NCBI GenBank assembly: GCA_965223305.1
Contig: CBDCWT010000043.1
Location: forward strand, 10,870 to 74,869
Direction: 5' to 3'
DNA: 64,000 nucleotides
DNA from: CBDCWT01 sp965223305
GTDB taxonomy: Bacteria > Planctomycetota > Planctomycetia > Pirellulales > Pirellulaceae
Positions 26,234 through 37,800 of this stretch are shown piece after piece; within the stretch, counting starts at the first letter, position 1, and every line of letters starts with the position of its first letter. The notes below the pieces were generated by a model. The model was not told the DNA's origin, searched no databases, and saw only the letters and a program-made list of their open reading frames with translations. The position numbers and the translations under genes were made by a program.

Positions 26234-27965
26234 ATGCGGCTTCATTCACTTTTGTCTTTCAGCGTTATGAGTCTGTGCTGTGTGTCGCAAATCGCCGCGC
26301 AGGACGACTCGACGGGCTCTGACCTGCCCATCCAAATCGACGAGCAACTCCAAAAGAAGGTCGACGATTACATCACGCCAATGGTTGACGCAAACCTGTT
26401 TGGTGGTTCGATTCTGCTGTCGCGTGATGGTCAGATTGTCGCCCGCAAGTCATACGGAGCGGCCAACGAAGCGTCCGGCGAGAAGAACACACCTAGAACG
26501 AAATTCAAACTCATGTCGACGAGCAAGACGTTCACAGCCGTGGCCATCATGACGCTCGTACAGGACGGAAAGCTCACGATGGATGATGCCATCGGCGAGT
26601 TCCTCGAAGGCTGTCCGGCTGCGTGGAAAACCGTGACAATTCGGCAGCTGCTCAGCCACACGTCGAACATCCCCAACCTCGCCATGGCGTGGGGTGTGAG
26701 CTGCTTTCAGGTTGACGACTTCGGACTGAAGAATTGGAAAGTGTTCGCCCCTCAGCATCTGGACTCGACACTGACGGTGTTTCCGCAGGATCAATCGCGA
26801 TACAGCAATTTCAACTACGTGTTGCTGGGACTGGTGATTGAATCTACCTCTGGGCAACCGTATCAGGACTACATTCGTCAACACGTTCTGAAACCAGCTG
26901 GGACTGAGCCAGACCGGTTTCGCGAACGGCAAGACTCAACCGGGTTTGTCCATCGGCTACTTTCGCGGAGCGAACGGGGGCTTGAAAATCAGCCAACAGA
27001 ACATGTCCATGATCCAGGCCGCGGGAGGGTTGTATTCTACCGTTGATGACCTCTTCCGCTATGACCGCGCGCTGGCTGACAATCGTTTGCTGACGAAGCA
27101 AACGCGAGAGTTGATGTTCAAACCAATCACGACGCGTTTTGCCGGTGGCTGGGACGTTCAGCCTCGGGCCGGTCATCGATGTGTTTCACACAGTGGCGGT
27201 GCGAACGGGTATGTCGCCGACTTCCTGAGGTTCCCGGACGAGGATGCATGCGTTGCCGTCCAGAGTAATCTCGCCTTCGCGCCGATCGTCCGGATCAGCC
27301 GAGACCTGACCGCCATCTTGTTCGGCAAAGACTACGAGACCGTCGGCGTGCCGAGCGACGCAACGCTCAGCCGCGCGGCGGGCCTGTATCGGGAAGTTGA
27401 CGGCGAATCGCTTGTTCTGGTCCGCCGATCGGGCAAGACTATCATCGCCTTTGACCTGAATCTGAATGCGGAGCAGAATTTCGGCCGCTTGTTAATCCCG
27501 TACTCGGGCGAGCGGTTCGTGCAACCGATCGGCGAAGGTTCCATTCAGTTCGCCAAGGTATCAAACGGAAAACCCGGCTTGAAACTTACATCGTTCAGGA
27601 AGGTTAGAGAGTTTGAACGGCTACCGTCGCCAAACAAATGGGAACTCATTGGCAAATACGACATTGATGGCTACCGCGTTGAAGTCGCCAGACAGGACGA
27701 CCGCTTCGTACTTAACGGCCCACACTCATCGCTTCAGCGGGGAGAGTTGATCCCCATCTCAAAAGACTTGGCGCTGGCCATCCGAATGCAAATGCAGGTG
27801 GAGTTCCTAAGACTCAGACGGAACGAAGAGTCCATAGTCACCGGATTCACCTGGCTTCAAATGGGCGGCCGACCCCGCGAAGCCACAAAAGCTGAATTAG
27901 AAGAACGCCTCCGTCGCGCGGCAGTCGCCCTGACTAGTGCCAGCCCGTGTTCCATCTGGCAGTAA
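26234..27965 (+). pseudogene. Exported serine hydrolase (beta-lactamase fold), one frameshift
   Basis: Two overlapping frames (26234-27046 and 26946-27965) give one ~575-residue protein. The first has a signal peptide, the S-x-x-K motif STSK (residues 95-98) and Y-x-N in 'SRYSNFNYVLLGL'. The second has the third motif in 'CVSHSGGANGYVADFL' and a C-terminal beta domain. Frames join at ~26897-26900: after 'HVLKPAG' the correct continuation 'LSQTGFANGKTQPGLSIGYF' appears once one G of a GGG run is removed. Either a real lesion or an error. A penicillin-binding-like esterase or peptidase is the likely original function. Third cargo gene of the tRNA-Lys insert. Confidence 0.85.
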
Positions 27966-28103
27966 GCGTTCCAACCCTTGGGTTACTTCGGGCAACTGTA
28001 CATGCTGGAACGCCAGCCGAGTGACTCCGATGCTCGTGAAGCTAAGGCCTTAGACGAAGACCGTTGGTTCACTTCTGTGACCTCTTGTCCTATCCTGACA
28101 AAG

Positions 28104-28176
<73 letters not shown>

Positions 28177-28254
28177 AAGTTGTTTTGTGCAAATGGTTTG
28201 TGACTGGTCTTCTGCCCCCGGCACCAACTTTCCCTCTCCAGAAACGGGTTCACC

Positions 28255-29760
28255 ATGGCAAAGTCTATCGAAAAGCTTTCCCGTCTGAAAGGTTGCCCAG
28301 AGCCGGTCGATCCGTCAGCCGGTTTTCTTCGCGGTGATGTCACTCGGCTGTGGACGCTCTTGCTGGCGATGGCGAGCGTGCTGCTGGTTAGCGCAAGCGG
28401 CCCTAGCCGCCGAGCGTCCACCGAACGTCGTGCTGATTCTCGCAGACGATCTTGGTTACGGGCATCTCGGCTGCTACGGGCAACAAAAAATCAGGACCCC
28501 GAACATCGATCGACTGGCCGCCGAGGGAATGAAGTTCACCAGGCATACGCCGGCTCAGCCGTCTGCGCGCCGTCACGTTCCGTTTTGATGACGGGACAAC
28601 ATACGGGCCACACACCGATACGCTCGAACGGCGGAGGCACTTTTCTGTTTGAGGAGGACGTGACGCTCGCCGAGGTGCTGAAGTCCGCTGGCTACGCGAC
28701 AGGTCTGTTTGGCAAATGGGGATTGGGTCTGATCGGCAGTAGCGGCCATCCCAACCGGCAGGGGTTCGACGAGTGCTTTGGATACCTGCATCAAGTGCAT
28801 GCTCACTTCTACTATCCGTCGTACTTAGTTCACAACGATCAGCGCTATCTGCTGCCCAAGAACCTCGGTCGCAACCGCGTCCAGTACTCGGCTGACGAGA
28901 TTCATAATCGTTCACTGGAGTTCATTCGTGCGAACCGCAACCATCCGTTTTTCGCCTATCTGGCTTACACCATTCCACATACAGAACTGCTCGTGCCACA
29001 AGACTCGATGGATGAGTACGACGGCAAGTTTGACGAGCCAACACCTTGGATCGACTCTCGCGGTCACTATGCCGACCAACCAAAGCCACGTACAGCGTTT
29101 GCGGCGATGGTGTCTCGTATGGACCGCCACGTGGGCCAGGTGATGGCGCTGCTCAAGGAGCTCGAGATCGATGACAACACCCTGGTCATCTTCAGTTCTG
29201 ACAACGGCGGGCAACGTCGTGGAGGTCCGGACCTCGCCTTCTTCAACGGAAACGGGCGCTTGCGCGGCTACAAGGGAACGCTGTACGAAGGCGGCATTCG
29301 CGTACCGTTGATCGCCAGGTGGCCCGGTAAGATCATGCCGAGCACCATCAGCGCACACCAATGCGCGTTCTGGGACTTGTTGCCCACGCTTGCGGACGCT
29401 GCGAGCGCCGAGTCGCCAGAAGACGTCGATGGGATCTCGTTCCTACCGACGCTTCTCGGCCAATCAGCACAACAGCAGCAGCACGAGTTTCTGTACTGGG
29501 AATTCTATCGGGGGCTACCTGCCACGGCACCTGTCATCAGGGCAGTGCGCTTTGGTGACTGGAAGGCCGTTCAGTCGACCGAAAACGCTCCCTTTGAGCT
29601 CTATAACCTCGCTGAAGACATCGGCGAGACGAAAAACGTAGCGGCGTTGCACCGCGACACCATGGCCCAGATCGAGTCGTTTATCAACGCGTCACATGTA
29701 GATCGACGCATCTATCAGGGACAAAGGAAGCGCCCCACGAAAACCGACTACGTGCGGTGA
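28255..29760 (+). pseudogene. Sulfatase (formylglycine-dependent) with two compensating frameshifts near the N-terminus
   Basis: The long frame reads from 28255 to 29760, but residues ~48-95 are out of frame. Bases ~28400-28540 encode the correct sulfatase N-terminus in the +1 frame ('ERPPNVVLILADDLGYGHLG', 'IRTPNIDRLAAEGMKFT'). The main frame returns with 'QAYAGSAVCAPSRSVLMTGQ', containing the formylglycine motif CAPSR. An extra base near 28400 and a missing C in CACC[C]AGG near 28541 explain both. Other motifs are intact: 'ATGLFGKWGLG', 'FSSDNGG', 'LYEGGIRVPLIARWPGK'. The 500-residue enzyme would be exported and hydrolyse sulfate esters. The paired lesions suggest sequence error or a viable altered N-terminus. 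Confidence 0.85.
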
Positions 29761-29767
29761 TGCTTGA

Positions 29768-29906
29768 TAGCCGAATTCGCCAGAGCGTAGCCGAACTCGC
29801 CAGAGTTTGGCGGATTGCCGATTCGTTCAAATCAAATCTGGCGAATTCCGCTACCACCAAATTCTGGCGAACTCGGCTACACCAATGTTCTGGCGAATTC
29901 GGCTAC
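29768..29906. repeat. Extended R2 palindromic repeat array
   Basis: Five partial copies of 'TAGCCGAATTCGCCAGA' and its reverse complement 'TCTGGCGAATTCGGCTA' lie between two convergent genes. Same family as 17756-17820 and 22620-22683. The array can fold into one long imperfect hairpin, and its position between convergent stops would suit bidirectional termination. Confidence 0.8.
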
Positions 29907-29911
29907 AGGCA

Positions 29912-31240
29912 CTAGGCACCGAGATTGGGGAGCCCGTAGGGCTCCCGATACGTTTTGCGCAACAGCTCGTTCGCTTCAGCACAGTCCGCGAACTGCTCTC
30001 GCTGAGAATCGAACTCCAACCGCCCGCGCGTGCGGTATGCGATCTCGCCCAGATGAACCAGCGCACACGACCGATGAGCGACCTCGGGATGCGCGCGAGG
30101 CGCTTGCCTCGTCCGGACCGCATTCAAAAAGTCGTCCATGTGTTCGTCGTAGCCGCGGCTGGAGCGGATGCTCTTGCTCTCCGTCGGCCCGGGCTTTCCC
30201 TTTGGACCAAGAAAGACGCTGAACGCACCACGTCGTGAAAAGACCATGTAGCCTTCAGTGCCGTAGAAAACGTTGCCGTTGTCGAAACCATGCAGCCCGT
30301 AGCTGGTAAACGGGTAGTTCTCGTAGATCAACAGCTTTCCGTCTGGGTACTCGTAACTCACCGTCATGTTGTCGGGATATTCGCTGACGTGACCATCCAG
30401 ATACGACCGGCTGCCCCGCGCCGTAATCTGGCAAGGTACTGTGGTCACTCCCAGGCCCCAACAAGCCATGTCGAGGTCGTGGATCCCATCGTCGCCAATC
30501 TCGCCGTTTCCGTAATCGGCAAACAGACGCCACGTCCGGTGGAAGCGATGTACGTTGAACGGTCGCACCTTCGCTGGGCCCAGCCACCGGTCGTAGTCAA
30601 CTCCTGCAGGCGGGTGTGTGTCGGGGACCGCACGCACGACGTTCCTCAACTCTGCAGTCCATGCCTTCGCAACCTTCACCTCGCCCAAAATGCCAGCGGC
30701 GAGCAACCGTTCGGCCTCCTGGGTGACCGGGCTACTGCGCATTTGGCTTCCCTGCTGGACGATGCGGCCGTATTGACGGGCGGCTTGCATCACTAGTGGC
30801 CCTTCGCCATAGACGTGTGAAATCGGTTTCTCTAAGTAGACGTCCCTTACCTTGCTGCATAGCGCGGATAGCAATCGGCGCATGCCAATGGTGGGGCGTC
30901 GCGATGATCACAGCATCGACATCGCTGGCCTGCAGCAGATCTTCGAAGCGAGAGGTTGTCTTCGGCGTCGGAGCAGGCGGTAAGTGTTTCTTGAGTTGGT
31001 CGATCTGACGAGGGTCGACGCTCGCACAGCCAGGTCACCGCCGCCAGCTCCGTCTTCTTGGCAAGCCCTCGCACGTGCAAAATTCATGATCCCGCCGCAA
31101 CCGATCAAGCCCAAACGGAGCAGGCGATGGGAGTCAGCTCCATCGGAGTGCACACTACCCAGCGCCGATAAGCCGGCGGTTAGCGTCAGGGCATCTGTTG
31201 TCCGACGTACAAATTGACGGCGGGTCGTCTTGGGTGTCAC
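29912..31240 (-). pseudogene. Gfo/Idh/MocA family oxidoreductase, three frameshifts
   Basis: The N-terminus from 31240 has a Tat-like signal ('MTPKTTRRQFVRRTTDALTL') and the NAD-binding start 'LRLGLIGCGGIMNF'. The protein then continues in other frames: 'HVRGLAKKTELAAVT' after ~31080, 'VDPRQIDQLKKHLPP' and 'DVDAVIIATPHHWHAPIAIR' after ~31018, and back after ~30845 into the long C-terminal part with 'DVYLEKPISHVYGEG' (the conserved EKP motif) and 'VRPFNVHRFHRTWRLFADYG'. Assembled, it is a normal ~440-residue exported sugar-dehydrogenase-like protein common in planctomycetes. Three single-base shifts within 240 bp are notable. Confidence 0.85.
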
Positions 31241-31326
31241 AGCCTGCTCCCAAACACAAGTGAGTCACGAACATCCGCCGGCCTGCAATGTGTCTCTGAC
31301 TCCGAACGCTCGAAGCGTCGTCGCTG

Positions 31327-32212
31327 CTACCGCTGATGTTCTAGAAACCAATCATAGAGATCTTGGCCCGCGTACGCTCGCGTCCAAGCATCGTGTTCCA
31401 GGTCTTCGTGGACTGTCACTCGAACGTCGCCACCCGCCTTGTCCAACGCATCGGCGGTCGCCAGCACCCACTCGGCCAACACCACGCGGTCGCGGCCGCC
31501 TTGGATCAACCAAACAGGCAGCTTGCCAATCTTTTCGACCTGGTCGTTGTCCCCCAGCGCCGCAAATGGGTGCAACCGCCGCCCAGCGATCGGGATGGTG
31601 GGTCGCCATATACCAGCTGCCATAGCCTCCGTAGCTCAACCCCGTCAGATAGACGCGACTGGAGTCGGCGCGGTGTGTATTAAGCGTGTCATCGACCATC
31701 TTCAGCAAGTCGTTTTGTAGTTCGTTCCAACCCTCCGGCGGGCCCAGGGATCCCCATTCGGACTGCTGCCCGGTCGGTTGCCGCAAGAAAGACCGGCGGC
31801 CCTGCTGATTGTCTTCTGGGGACCGAGAACGCCGGCGTTCTTCGCGCCGACGCTGTTCCTCTTCAGACAATTCGGGCATCTGCGGTGCGAGAATAATGAA
31901 GGGAAGATCACGCCGCTTGATCACCACCTCCATGATCGGGCCGTGCCGCAGGACCAGCTCGAGCTGGTCGCCTCGTTCGCCGCCCCCGTGCAAAAACAGA
32001 ATCACTGGCCACAGTTTGTCCGCCTGCGGGTCGTAACCCCTCGGCAGGTAAAGCCAGTACTCGCGGTCGGTCTCCAGGGACTGGCTGTAGTAGGTTACCT
32101 TCTGCAGTGTCGGTTCCGCCGCCGCGGCGACCGTTGTGAGCAATCCGACCACACCGATCAACCCAATCAACTGCCGTGTGGTGCTCAGACAACGGCCAAT
32201 TCGTCGTGCCAT
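31327..32212 (-). pseudogene. Exported alpha/beta hydrolase (dienelactone hydrolase / prolyl-oligopeptidase-like), one frameshift
   Basis: The ATG at 32212 has GAGGAAC upstream and yields a signal peptide ending 'LLTTVAAAAE'. Strands and motifs: 'WPVILFLHGGGERGD' (oxyanion region) and the nucleophile elbow G-x-S-x-G in 'YLTGLSYGGYGSWYMA'. The frame is lost in a run of five C at 31551-31555 (GGGGG on the coding strand). The remaining 'GDNDQVEKIGKLPVWLIQGG' carries the catalytic Asp region (GGRDRVV), and 'HEDLEHDAWTRAYAGQDLYD' the His. Assembled length ~295 residues, normal for the family. Probably a periplasmic esterase or peptidase. Confidence 0.85.
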
Positions 32213-32402
32213 CAGTTGTTCCTCTATGCGTTGCTGACAGATGCTATGCATGTTTTAGCTGATCATAGCTGCTGGCCCAGGCGGCCTCCAGTCTCGGGGC
32301 TGGTATCTTGATGTCGCTGGACCATTCCGAGTACCATTTCCCTGACCCGGTCGGTGATACAATTCCCATAACCTTCCGCTCGTGCTGCTTCAGGATGGTG
32401 TA

Positions 32403-32804
32403 ATGGCCAAGAAAGCGTCAAAAACAAACAAAGCGGATGAGTCTCAAAAGAGGATCCTCCTGGTCGACGACGACCAAGAGATCGTCGAGGCGTTGCGGTA
32501 CGCGCTCGAGTCAAAAGGGTATGAGATTCTGATCGCGCGGGACGGCAATCAAGGCCTTGCCATGGCCGAACGTGAAGACCCTGATCTGGTCATCTTGGAC
32601 ATGATGATGCCCAAGCGTAGTGGGTTCTTAGTGCTAGAGAAGCTGCGCCGTACCCACGCCGTCCCGATGCGAGTGATCATGATCACCGCCAATGAAGGCA
32701 GCCGTCACAAAGCCTACGCCGAGATGCTGGGAGTCGACGACTACATTCGCAAGCCATTCGGCATGGACCGTTTGATCGAGAGCGTCGACCGGCTGCTGGG
32801 GTAA
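32403..32804 (+). CDS. Single-domain response regulator (receiver only)
   Basis: The start at 32403 follows an AGGA site at a good distance; the upstream ATG/CTG at 32382 is less likely. The 133-residue product has a Lys-rich N-terminal tail and then a complete receiver domain: acidic pocket Asp22-Asp24, phospho-acceptor Asp66 in 'LVILDMMMPKRSG', Thr95 in 'VIMITANEGS', Lys117 in 'YIRKPFGMD'. There is no output domain, so it would act through protein contacts. No histidine kinase is adjacent, so it is an orphan here. Confidence 0.93.
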   Translation: MAKKASKTNKADESQKRILLVDDDQEIVEALRYALESKGYEILIARDGNQGLAMAEREDPDLVILDMMMPKRSGFLVLEKLRRTHAVPMRVIMITANEGSRHKAYAEMLGVDDYIRKPFGMDRLIESVDRLLG

Positions 32805-33214
32805 TCCGACGGCGGCGGACTTTGCTCAAGCCGCCTACTTGCCGCAGACGCTGGCCAGCATGTAGAGGATGGATGAGCTGCGGTAAGTTTATCGCTCAAA
32901 GTAGTAGGCACACTCCGTGTGCCGTAACTCAACACCTAGTAAGTTCCCCACGCTCTGGCGACGTGGCTACGAAAAATCGAGCTACGGCAGACTAGTTATC
33001 GGAAAACAGCAAAGGCAGGTCGCGCAGCCGCCTTTGCGGCTAGGGCAAGGAAACTCACGTGTCCGGCAAAGCCTAGTTAGACACACCGTCACCTCCAACT
33101 GGCGCTGCACGACGGAGCGTTCCCGCCACTGTGCCCCATCTGCTTTATTCGGCGAGTCTCCCGTCGTACAATGCCGGCTCTGCGAAGTCCACGCGCGTCC
33201 AATGAGGGTCAGCC
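32805..33214. repeat. Intergenic region with one R1 repeat (32900-32930)
   Basis: AGTAGTAGGCACACTCCGTG then TGCCGTAACTC at 32900-32930 carries the same 7-bp stem and TCC loop as 2261-2326. The rest of the gap has no recognisable gene or motif. Confidence 0.7.
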
Positions 33215-34654
33215 ATGATCGCGTTACGTCTAAGTGTGATGATGTTCGTTCAGTTCTTTGTTTGGGGAGCGTGGTATGTCACCGCCCCTCTCTTCTTATC
33301 CAAGATTGGCTTTGGAGGTACCGAGATAGGCTGGACCTATTCCGTCGGGCCGATCGCCGGGATGATCTCTCCGTTCTTTGTGGGCATGATTGCTGACCGA
33401 TTCTTCTCGACGGAACGCGTGCTTGGCGTGCTACACCTAGTCGGCGCCGCAGTGATGCTATTGGCCACGCAGGTCATGCAGTCTGATTCGCCCTCCGCCC
33501 TTCTGATCAATTCGTTGTTGTTCGGTCACATGCTGTGCTACTTTCCCACGTTGGCACTGACCAACTCTTTGGCCCTGCACAACATGACCGACGCAGAAAA
33601 ACAGTTTCCGTTGATTCGAGTCTTCGGCACGATTGGCTGGATCGTGGCCGGAGTCATCGTAGGCCGGCAGAATTGGAATGACGGTATCGAGCTATTCTAT
33701 CTCGCCGCGGGCGCCGCGATTGTCATGGGCCTCTACTGTTTCACGTTGCCTCACACACCACCGGCGTCCGCTGGAAAGCAGGCTACATCTCGGGAGATTC
33801 TGGGATTAGACGCACTCGTGTTGTTGAAAAAGCCGTCCTTTTTCACGTTCATGCTCTGTTCGTTCCTGATCTGTATCCCCTTGGCCTTCTATTACCAGAT
33901 GGCCGCCAAGTTCGTCGACCACACTGGCCAGACACAAGTCGCGCTGAAGATGAGCTTCGGGCAGATGTCTGAGATCCTCTTCATGGTCGTGATGCCGCTC
34001 TTCTTTGCCCGCTTGGGTGTCAAGTGGATGTTGCTCGCTGGCATGCTGGCATGGGTTCTGCGCTACGGTCTCTTTTCCGCGGCGTCGACAACCGGCGTGC
34101 CGTGGATGGTGCTGGGAGGAATCGTGCTACACGGCATCTGCTACGACTTCTTCTTCGTGACCGGCCAAATCTACACCGACAAGGTCGCACCCTCAGCGAT
34201 TCGCTCGCAAGCGCAGGGTATGTTGGTCCTATTTACCTTGGGCTTGGGAATGTTCATCGGTGCCCAGGTGGCCGGCCAGGTCGAAGAGGCATTTACGCCA
34301 GAGGAATCGGCGGAACTTGCTGCTCAGGCCGAGGGCTTCACCGGTCAGATCGAGGGCCTTCATGGGCAGATCGACGAGATCTACGGTTTGACCGGCAAGT
34401 CCACACTGCAGTATTGGGTGAGCTGGCTGACCGCGAGCATTGACGACGAAGGGCAAGAAAGAGTCCGCGAGCTCAAGAGCCAGATCGCAGATCTGCGGCA
34501 GCAGCGCAACGAGTTGCTCTTGAAGTCGGTCCACTGGAAGCAGATTTGGCTGATTCCGTGCGTGGGAGCGGCGCTGATCATGGTCCTGTTCGCTTTGGTC
34601 TTTCGGGAGACGCCGGACGACACAGTGCAGGAAGAGGCCGCGGCCGCCGCGTAA
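33215..34654 (+). CDS. Nucleoside:H+ symporter family (NupG-like) MFS transporter with a coiled-coil insertion
   Basis: A 479-residue transporter of the PF03825 type: 'MFVQFFVWGAWYVTAPLFLS' and 'GWTYSVGPIAGMISPFFVGM' (helices 1-2), 'FPLIRVFGTIGWIVAGVIVG' (helix 5) and 'LHGICYDFFFVTGQIYTDKV' (helix 10) are family hallmarks. It would import nucleosides with protons. Between the last two helices there is an extra ~90-residue soluble segment ('TPEESAELAAQAEGFTGQIE' ... 'ERVRELKSQIADLRQQRNEL') that looks like two helices forming a coiled coil, absent from E. coli NupG/XapB. Monocistronic by spacing. Confidence 0.9.
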   Translation: MIALRLSVMMFVQFFVWGAWYVTAPLFLSKIGFGGTEIGWTYSVGPIAGMISPFFVGMIADRFFSTERVLGVLHLVGAAVMLLATQVMQSDSPSALLINSLLFGHMLCYFPTLALTNSLALHNMTDAEKQFPLIRVFGTIGWIVAGVIVGRQNWNDGIELFYLAAGAAIVMGLYCFTLPHTPPASAGKQATSREILGLDALVLLKKPSFFTFMLCSFLICIPLAFYYQMAAKFVDHTGQTQVALKMSFGQMSEILFMVVMPLFFARLGVKWMLLAGMLAWVLRYGLFSAASTTGVPWMVLGGIVLHGICYDFFFVTGQIYTDKVAPSAIRSQAQGMLVLFTLGLGMFIGAQVAGQVEEAFTPEESAELAAQAEGFTGQIEGLHGQIDEIYGLTGKSTLQYWVSWLTASIDDEGQERVRELKSQIADLRQQRNELLLKSVHWKQIWLIPCVGAALIMVLFALVFRETPDDTVQEEAAAAA

Positions 34655-34869
34655 CATTACCGCCCACGAACATTGCCGCCCACGCAGTCGACCGGTGCAG
34701 CGATGTTGAAGATCATCCTCGGTCTTGCTACGATAACTTGCTGTACAAGTGTGCATAGCGACGGTACTGTCGCCATGTCACCCTTGTCGTGACGTGTTTT
34801 CGACTCAAAGAGCTTCTTGACCCAGAAGAAGTTCTATTGAGGCTCGCCTAGCTCACCCGATGCCGCCCG

Positions 34870-37800
34870 TTGGCTCTGAGGGCATTTGTCTTGCACGTCC
34901 TCGTCATTTCGTTTTGCGTAAGGGGTCGGTGGTCGTCTTTTGTCCGCCTCGCAGTCTGGGCTGGTGTTGTGTTGGCCCCTGCCTTGCTGCGAAGCCAGGA
35001 AGTCTCGCTTGAAATCGCACCTGTACTGCGCCGTTACTGCGCCGACTGTCATACCGGCAAGGAAGCGGAAGGCCGCATCGATCTCACTCGGATGTTGGCT
35101 AAGCCATCATTGGCTGACAGCTTCAAAGAGTGGCGACAGGTGGTCGAGAAGCTCAGGCGTGGGGAAATGCCGCCGCCGGACGCACCGCAACCGGACGCTG
35201 CGCAGCGGCGCCAACTCGTGGCTACTGTCGAGCACGAACTCGACCGCGTCGTACGGCAACACGCTGCGGATCCCGGTGAGGTGGTTATGCGGCGTTTGAC
35301 AAGCGCCGAGCACGCCTACACGATCCGAGATTTGACTGGACTTGAATTGGAATTCCCAGCCGGTTCCGACGCTGTGGGCGGCGCGGGGTTCACCAATGTC
35401 GGTTTCGTTCAGTTTGTCCAGGAATCAACACTAGAGCGGTATCTGGAGGTGGCCAAGCTGGTTGCCGACCACGCAGTCGTCGGGGCCGGCCGACTGCAGT
35501 TCTTCAAAGACCCCGGCAAGACGGGTTTCGAGCTGGCGGCCATCCACCGTATTCAAGAGATCTATAAGAATCACGGCTTTCGGACCTCAGCGGGAGAAGG
35601 CGGGGAAGCATTCGGGCTCGACTTCTACCCGCGGGCATTCTATGTCGCCTGGCGCTACCTACACCGCGAGCGATTGGGATTGGAGGGGGGGTCGATCGGG
35701 CAGCTGGCGGCCGAAGAACAGTTGAGTCGACGGTTTACCGAACACATCTGGTCAGTGCTGTCGCAACCGTCACCTTCGTTTCCCACGTCCGAGATCGTGG
35801 CTCGATGGCGCGAGCTTCCAGTTCCTCTGTTGGGAGAGCCTGTCGACGCGATCGGTGTTCGGGCGGAGTGCAACGAAATCTACACCTTGCTTCAGAGTTG
35901 GTATCGCCGCTTGGCGACTGCGAACGACGACGAGGCTGCGCCGGTCGTTGTCGAGGATTCGGTGAACCCGACGTCCACCCAGACACTCAAGGTACGGATT
36001 ATTTGGCCCGAGGGGGCCGAAGTGGCGGATGTTCGCTGGGAGGTTGTGTCCGCGGACAGAGGACCCGACGAAGGCACTGCGATTGTGTGGAGTAATCCGC
36101 GGATCCGCTTTCTGAATCTCGACCGCCGCTGGCAGCCCGAGCAGCCGTTGCGGGACGTAGTTCCCGGCGAGGTTGCGCAGCAACTGGCTTTCGGCAAGCA
36201 TCCGCGGGGAACTGCGGTCGCCTCGACCGACTTTGTCACCGAGGGAGGCGCGCCACGCTCGTTTTCGCTCGGTTTGCCCGAGAACGGCCGGAGCGCGGAA
36301 CTTACGGTCGAGGCCCGGGTCGATCCGGTTTTCGGGAAAGACCGCGTGGTCCGCGGTGGGATCTCGGCCGGCGAGTTGGCGGCCCGTGGTAAGACGATTT
36401 CGGCCTTGCTCACGGACCGCAACGGTAGTGGTTTTGAAGTGTGGAACGACGGGGTCCTGGAGTTCGCCCGCAACTTGCCACAAGTGTCCCATCGCGAGCC
36501 CGCACCTTCGGATCGCGATCCGATTCCGGCGCCCTTTGACAACACCTACAACATGCCCGAGCGGGATCATTTTCACTACAGAGTAAAATACTTTCGCGAC
36601 GACGGGTTCTTGACCGAGAAGCTCCTCGACGATCCAACACGCCGGCGGTTGGAAGAAGCCTGGGCGGATCTGCTGACCTCGTTCGAGTACCACGACGTCT
36701 TCCTGCGGTTCGTCGCAGACAAGTTTGACTTTCCTTGGCGCCCTGTGTCACAAGTTGACAAGCCCTGGATCGCTCAGCTTCCCGCACCCGCGCGGCCGCA
36801 TGTTCAGCGGCTTCACGCGGAGTGGGCAGCGGCTCGGCAGCTGGTCGAGAACTCCCGGGAGCGGCACTTCGCTGACGTGATGCAATTTGCGAGTAGAGCT
36901 TGGCGGCGTCCGCTGACCGCTGAAGACCAGGAGCGTCTGCGTCGGTTCTACGACACTGTCGCTCGTGATGGTGAGCTCGACTATTCCGCTGCGATTCGTG
37001 CTCTGTTGGCACGTGTGCTGGTCGCTCCGGAGTTCATCTACCGCGCCGAGCGGCCGGCTTCTGAGTCAGCGGCCGTGCCGTTAACTTCGTGGGAACTGGC
37101 TAGTCGGTTAAGTTACTTGTTCTGGTCTTCGCTGCCCGACGCGGAACTGAGGCGCGCCGCGGACGAGGGTGAGCTCGTCGATCCCTCGGAGTTAGTTCGC
37201 CAGGCTCGGCGCATGTTGCGCGACCCCAAGTCGCGCCGCTTCGCGACGGAGTTCTTTGGTCAGTGGTTCGGCTTCTACCGGTTCGACCAGTTCCGAGGTG
37301 TCGACAGCGAGCGATTCCCGGAGTTCACGGAACAGTTGAGAGCGGCCATGTATGATGAGGCGGTCGAGTTTTTCGCCCACTTGGTACGCGAGGACCGTCC
37401 CGTCGGCGAGATTCTGTTCGCCGACTACGCGTTTTGGAATCGATCCCTCAGCGAACACTACGGCGCGGCGGTGTCGCTTGCCGCCGGTCAGCTGCAACGT
37501 GTTGACGGTGTCAAACAATTCCAACGCGGTGGTCTGATCGGCCTTGGAGCCGTACTAACGGTTACCTCAGCTCCGTTGCGTACAAGCCCGGTCAAGCGCG
37601 GGGACTGGATACTACGGCGAGTGATTGGCACGCCGGTGCCGCCGCCCCCGGCCGATGCGGGTTCAATACCAGCCGACGACAGGGTGGCGGATGGGCTTAC
37701 GATTCGCCAGCGTCTGGAGGCACACCGACAGCAGGCCTCCTGCGTGAACTGCCACGTCCGCATCGATCCTTTGGGATTTGCGTTGGAGCACTACGATGCG

